A DNA stretch of 10,302 bases from Chitinophaga pinensis (GTDB lineage Bacteria > Bacteroidota > Bacteroidia > NS11-12g > UBA9320), in contig CAMDCQ010000073.1 in the NCBI GenBank assembly GCA_945890595.1, positions 1-10,302 of the forward strand. The letters are read 5' to 3'. The notes beneath the pieces were generated by a model. That model had not been told where the DNA came from. It saw nothing but the letters and a program-made list of their open reading frames with translations, and did not search any database. The translations under genes and the position numbers were made by a program. This document shows, piece by piece, positions 8,601 to 10,302 of the stretch (positions within the stretch are counted from its first letter, which is position 1; each line of letters starts with the position of its first letter).

Positions 8601-9029
8601 AGATGTTTTTACCAAATGATTGATCATACCTTGTAGTCCCATAGCTCGACCATCATCTGGATGGTAAATTTTACTTATGCCATAAGCTTCTAACTCGGCT
8701 ATTTCCGAAGGTAAAATGGTGCCACCTCCACCACCAAAAAGCTTAATATGACCAGCACCTTTTTGCACCAAAAGATCCCTCATATATTTAAAGTACTCAT
8801 TGTGACCGCCTTGATAGCTTGTCATAGCAATAGCGTTAGCATCTTCTTGAATCGCTGTATTCACTACCTCTTCAGCACTTCTATCGTGTCCAAGATGAAT
8901 AACCTCACAACCTGTTGCTTGTATGATTCTGCGCATAACATTAATTGCTGCATCATGTCCGTCAAACAAGGAAGCGGCTGTTACTATACGTACTTTATTT
9001 TGAGGAATATATATGGTTTGGTCTTGCAT
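5649..9029 (-). CDS. icmF: Fused isobutyryl-CoA mutase (IcmF type), B12-dependent, with built-in GTPase chaperone
   Basis: A 1126-residue cytoplasmic enzyme interconverting isobutyryl-CoA and n-butyryl-CoA with adenosylcobalamin; IcmF enzymes can also act on isovaleryl/pivalyl-CoA. Domain order is that of IcmF: B12-binding domain (about 13-143) with D23-G-H25, where H25 should coordinate cobalt, and the FGGGGGT turn; MeaB-like GTPase (about 190-400) with Walker A GTGGAGKS at 203-210, ETSGIGQSD at 296-304 and NKFD at 343-346; linker; then the mutase barrel (about 555 onward) with TFPFTAGIYPFKR, RMFAGEGGPERTN and SISGYH ending in H813. At the two substrate-selecting positions I read F587 (in RMFAG) and Q775 (in AQNTC), the isobutyryl type, where methylmalonyl-CoA mutase has Tyr and Arg. 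The fifth residue after H25's Asp is Ala28 rather than the Gly of DxHxxG. ATG 9029 is preferred to the in-frame TTG at 9050, which lies inside the -7 box. Confidence 0.94.
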   Translation of the reverse strand: MQDQTIYIPQNKVRIVTAASLFDGHDAAINVMRRIIQATGCEVIHLGHDRSAEEVVNTAIQEDANAIAMTSYQGGHNEYFKYMRDLLVQKGAGHIKLFGGGGGTILPSEIAELEAYGISKIYHPDDGRAMGLQGMINHLVKTSDFPTGQNLTDEQESFRLMNKMSIARVISAAENFPNENKSLLAGITQEAKKIKTPVLGITGTGGAGKSSLVDELVRRFLLDFKDKNIAIISVDPSKRKTGGALLGDRIRMNSIRNDRVYMRSLATRQANLALSAHIDVAKDILKVAGFDLIILETSGIGQSDTEITDHCDASLYVMTPEYGAATQLEKIDMLDFADVIALNKFDKRGGLDALRDVKKQFQRNHVRFEDDVETMPVFGTIASQFNDPGVNSLYAQLIQTINEKTEANLDSHLVAANEMSEKIFIIPPKRVRYLSEIAETNRGYDKWAKEQSAIAQKLYGIHKTITTVREAKIADADRLIKDLEETYTTIALDFDPKLQVVIDNWDKVKESYANDIYTYLVRNKEIRVETKTISLSHQKISKVSLPKYEAWGDVLQWNLQENVPGTFPFTAGIYPFKRQGEDPTRMFAGEGGPERTNKRFHYLSSSMPAKRLSTAFDSVTLYGNDPDYRPDIYGKIGNAGVSICCLDDAKKLYSGFNLADAMTSVSMTINGPAPMLLGFFMNAAIDQQCEIYIKENGLEAETQQKIDSYFKEKGSEQPKYDGDLPEGNEGLGLMLLGLTGDKVLPADIYAKIKMETLKQVRGTVQADILKEDQAQNTCIFSTEFALRLMGDVQQYFTDNGVRNFYSVSISGYHIAEAGANPITQLAFTLANGFTYVEYYLSRGMNINDFGPNLSFFFSNGIDPEYAVIGRVARKIWAKAMRLKYGADERSQMLKYHIQTSGRSLHAQEIDFNDIRTTLQALYAIYDNCNSLHTNAYDEAITTPTEESVRRAVAIQLIINKELGLAKNENPMQGSFITEELTELVEEAVLAEFDKITERGGVLGAMETMYQRSKIQEESLYYETLKHNGDFPIIGVNTFLSSKGSPTVLPKEVIRATEEEKQFQINTLTSLNTRYASEAEQILAEIQHVALQNGNVFDALMEACKVCSLGQITNSLFEVGGQYRRNM

Positions 9030-9047
9030 TATTTTCTTATGAAGGAA

Positions 9048-9067
9048 CAAAGATAGGCTAAGATAGG
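9048..9067 (-). promoter_or_regulatory. -7 promoter element of icmF, duplicated
   Basis: On the minus strand TATCTTTG (9055 to 9048) matches TAnnTTTG exactly and ends 18 nt before the ATG at 9029, giving a short A-rich leader without a Shine-Dalgarno sequence. A near copy, TATCTTAG (9065 to 9058), lies 10 nt upstream because AAGATAGG on the plus strand is repeated at 9050-9057 and 9060-9067. I find no clear TTG at the -33 distance, so this is a half-supported promoter. Confidence 0.45.
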
Positions 9068-9126
9068 AATTGAGTTTAGCTTGACACCTAGATTAGATTG
9101 TATCAAAAAAACATAATTAATAATGA

Positions 9127-9162
9127 AGGTCGTAAACATGCCCGTTTTATGCGTTATGACCT
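9127..9162. repeat. Imperfect inverted repeat, candidate operator
   Basis: AGGTCGTAA (9127-9135) and TTATGACCT (9154-9162) pair over 9 bp with one G-T position, around an 18-nt centre. There is no T-run on either strand, so it is not a typical terminator. Its place about 100 nt upstream of icmF and 135 nt upstream of the transporter suggests a protein-binding site, but that is inference. Confidence 0.35.
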
Positions 9163-9242
9163 AAATCAACTAGTTCAAATCAACGAATAAATGAGTCAAC
9201 AAAGCATCCATAAGTAGCACCCGGATTTAGTGTGTTGATGAA

Positions 9243-9277
9243 TTGAATATCCGAACTTAAAGATTCCATTATATTTA
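9243..9277 (+). promoter_or_regulatory. Weak promoter-like element for the nucleoside transporter
   Basis: TATATTTA at 9270-9277 differs from TAnnTTTG only at the last base, and a TTG lies at 9243-9245 with a 24-nt spacer, slightly long. The A-rich leader (CCTTTAAAAAATAGTA) leads directly to the ATG at 9297. Confidence 0.3.
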
Positions 9278-9296
9278 CAACCTTTAAAAAATAGTA

Positions 9297-10302
9297 ATGG
9301 AGATACTTCGAGGGTTATTTGGTCTAGTTGCATTGATAGGAATAGCATTTGTATTTAGTAAACACAAAAAAAACATCAACTGGCGGCTAGTAGCATCAGG
9401 TGTCGCCATTCAAATAATTCTAGGTACGTTGGTTTTTAAAGTACCTGTTTTTGCGAATTTCTTTGGAATAATAGCTGGTTTTTTTACGCAGTTGCTCTCA
9501 TTTACAGATGAAGGAGCACGATTTATATTCGGAAATTTGGTTGTCAATGATCCCGAAATAAGCAAAACAATGGGTTACATATTTGCTTTTAAAGTATTGC
9601 CAACGGTGGTATTCTTTTCAGCTCTTACCTCACTTTTATATTATTTAGGAGTATTGCAAAAGATAGTTTTTAGTTTTGCTTGGATACTTAGTAAGACGAT
9701 GCGATTATCGGGTGCAGAGAGTCTTGCTGCTGCGGCAAATATTTTTATAGGCCAAACAGAAGCTCCCCTTCTTGTAAAACCGTACATCGCCAAGATGACA
9801 AAATCAGAGATAATGTGTTTAATGACCGGCGGTATGGCAACCATAGCAGGAGGAGTATTCGCAGCATTTATAGGCTTTTTAGGTGGCGATGATCCAGAAT
9901 CTCAAAGAGAATTTGCCAAACATTTACTTACGGCTTCCATACTCTCTGCGCCCGCTGCTATTGTGTTTGCTAAAATTCTTTATCCTGAGACCGAACAAGT
10001 AGATAAAAAACTAGATATTGATAAATCTACACTAGGCAACGGACCACTTGAAGCGATATCTACAGGAACTACAGAGGGAATTAAATTAGCTGTAAATGTT
10101 GGTGGAATGATATTAGTTTTCCTGGCATTTATAGCCATGCTTAACTATATACTATTTGACATTATTGGTGCATACTCCGGATTAAACACTGCCATTGCAG
10201 CAAATACCATATACAACGGATTTAATCTGCAAATGATTCTAGGTTATATTTTTGCGCCACTTGCTTGGGTTATCGGTATAGACGCTCAAGACATGATTCT
10301 TA
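9297..10302 (+). CDS. Concentrative nucleoside transporter (CNT/NupC family), 3' end missing
   Basis: The frame opens at ATG 9297 and stays open for 335 codons to the window edge, so the C-terminus is cut off. CNT proteins (about 400 residues or more) take up nucleosides with a Na+ or H+ gradient across the inner membrane. Family signatures: G152-Q-T-E-A-P157 in the first re-entrant hairpin, whose Gln, Thr and Glu contact the nucleobase in Vibrio cholerae CNT; GGMATIAGGVFAAFIG at 178-193; and EAISTGTTEGIKLAVNVGGM at 252-271, the second hairpin and following helix that bind ribose. The N-terminus has the expected short hydrophobic helix, a basic turn (SKHKKN) and a second helix. A visible ligand set argues for a working transporter. 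Substrate range and coupling ion cannot be read. The gene is divergent from icmF across 267 nt. A link with the secreted nuclease in the same window, salvaging its products, is only inference. Confidence 0.92.
   Translation, partial: MEILRGLFGLVALIGIAFVFSKHKKNINWRLVASGVAIQIILGTLVFKVPVFANFFGIIAGFFTQLLSFTDEGARFIFGNLVVNDPEISKTMGYIFAFKVLPTVVFFSALTSLLYYLGVLQKIVFSFAWILSKTMRLSGAESLAAAANIFIGQTEAPLLVKPYIAKMTKSEIMCLMTGGMATIAGGVFAAFIGFLGGDDPESQREFAKHLLTASILSAPAAIVFAKILYPETEQVDKKLDIDKSTLGNGPLEAISTGTTEGIKLAVNVGGMILVFLAFIAMLNYILFDIIGAYSGLNTAIAANTIYNGFNLQMILGYIFAPLAWVIGIDAQDMIL

Larger units (their letters stand above)
9030..9296. other. Divergent intergenic region between icmF and the nucleoside transporter
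   Basis: This 267-nt stretch has no coding potential beyond ORFs of about a dozen codons. It is the longest non-coding gap in the window and carries the control regions of both flanking genes: the icmF -7 box at 9048-9055, a hairpin-like inverted repeat at 9127-9162, a direct repeat AAATCAAC at 9163-9170 and 9177-9184 flanking the palindrome AACTAGTT (9168-9175), and a weak promoter for the plus-strand gene near 9243-9277. Confidence 0.6.

Noticed and set aside
9030..9050. Upstream TTG start for icmF giving seven extra residues
   Set aside because: The TTG lies inside the TATCTTTG promoter box, so it would probably not be transcribed; ATG 9029 fits the expected N-terminus.
8266..9056. Plus-strand open frames opposite the mutase N-terminal region
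   Set aside because: They are antisense to strongly conserved B12-binding and GTPase domains and show no family resemblance.
9081..9086. TTGACA resembling a sigma-70 -35 box
   Set aside because: No -10 box at about 17 nt, and Bacteroidota housekeeping promoters use TTG/TAnnTTTG instead.
9122..9163. Tiny plus-strand ORF of 13 codons starting at the ATG near 9123
   Set aside because: It coincides with the inverted repeat, is too short to support, and lacks any recognisable feature.

Overview
The window looks like an ordinary chromosomal stretch of a Bacteroidota bacterium, most likely of the Flavobacteriia type. It is AT-rich and densely packed. The proteins are of typical Bacteroidota kinds: secreted proteins with short Sec signals ending in AQ, a fused isobutyryl-CoA mutase, an S1/P1 nuclease and a ChaN-like haem-binding fold protein. 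Several genes have the Bacteroidota -7 promoter element TAnnTTTG just upstream, and none has a convincing Shine-Dalgarno sequence; the leaders are A-rich instead.

Layout. (1) Positions 95-1440, plus strand: a ZIP-family metal transporter overlaps by 4 nt a small membrane-anchored murein L,D-transpeptidase-like protein that starts on TTG. (2) Positions 1443-3836, minus strand: a two-gene unit, with a small predicted outer-membrane beta-barrel protein first and then a 584-residue secreted protein of unknown function that resembles a beta-propeller. (3) Positions 3936-4712, minus strand: a secreted S1/P1 nuclease, divergent from (4) positions 4759-5613, plus strand: an exported ChaN/Tiki-fold protein. 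(5) Positions 5649-9029, minus strand: a complete fused isobutyryl-CoA mutase (IcmF type) carrying the B12 domain, the MeaB-like GTPase chaperone and the catalytic barrel in one chain. (6) Positions 9297-10302, plus strand: a concentrative nucleoside transporter that runs off the end of the window.

Functional links are loose. The S1/P1 nuclease and the nucleoside transporter could both serve nucleic-acid scavenging, but they are 4.6 kb apart with a mutase between them. IcmF would interconvert isobutyryl-CoA and butyryl-CoA in branched-chain amino acid or fatty acid metabolism and has no pathway partner in the window. The least understood part is the beta-barrel plus propeller-like pair at 1443-3836.

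I see no mobile element, CRISPR array, tRNA, rRNA or phage gene. I found no convincing undescribed system. The observations most worth checking are the promoter that implies a leaderless ZIP message, the TTG-started transpeptidase coupled to a metal transporter, and the orphan envelope gene pair. Three start codons deserve care: 4712 and 9029 (ATG) are better than the upstream TTG codons in the same frames, whereas at 808 a TTG is the only possible start.
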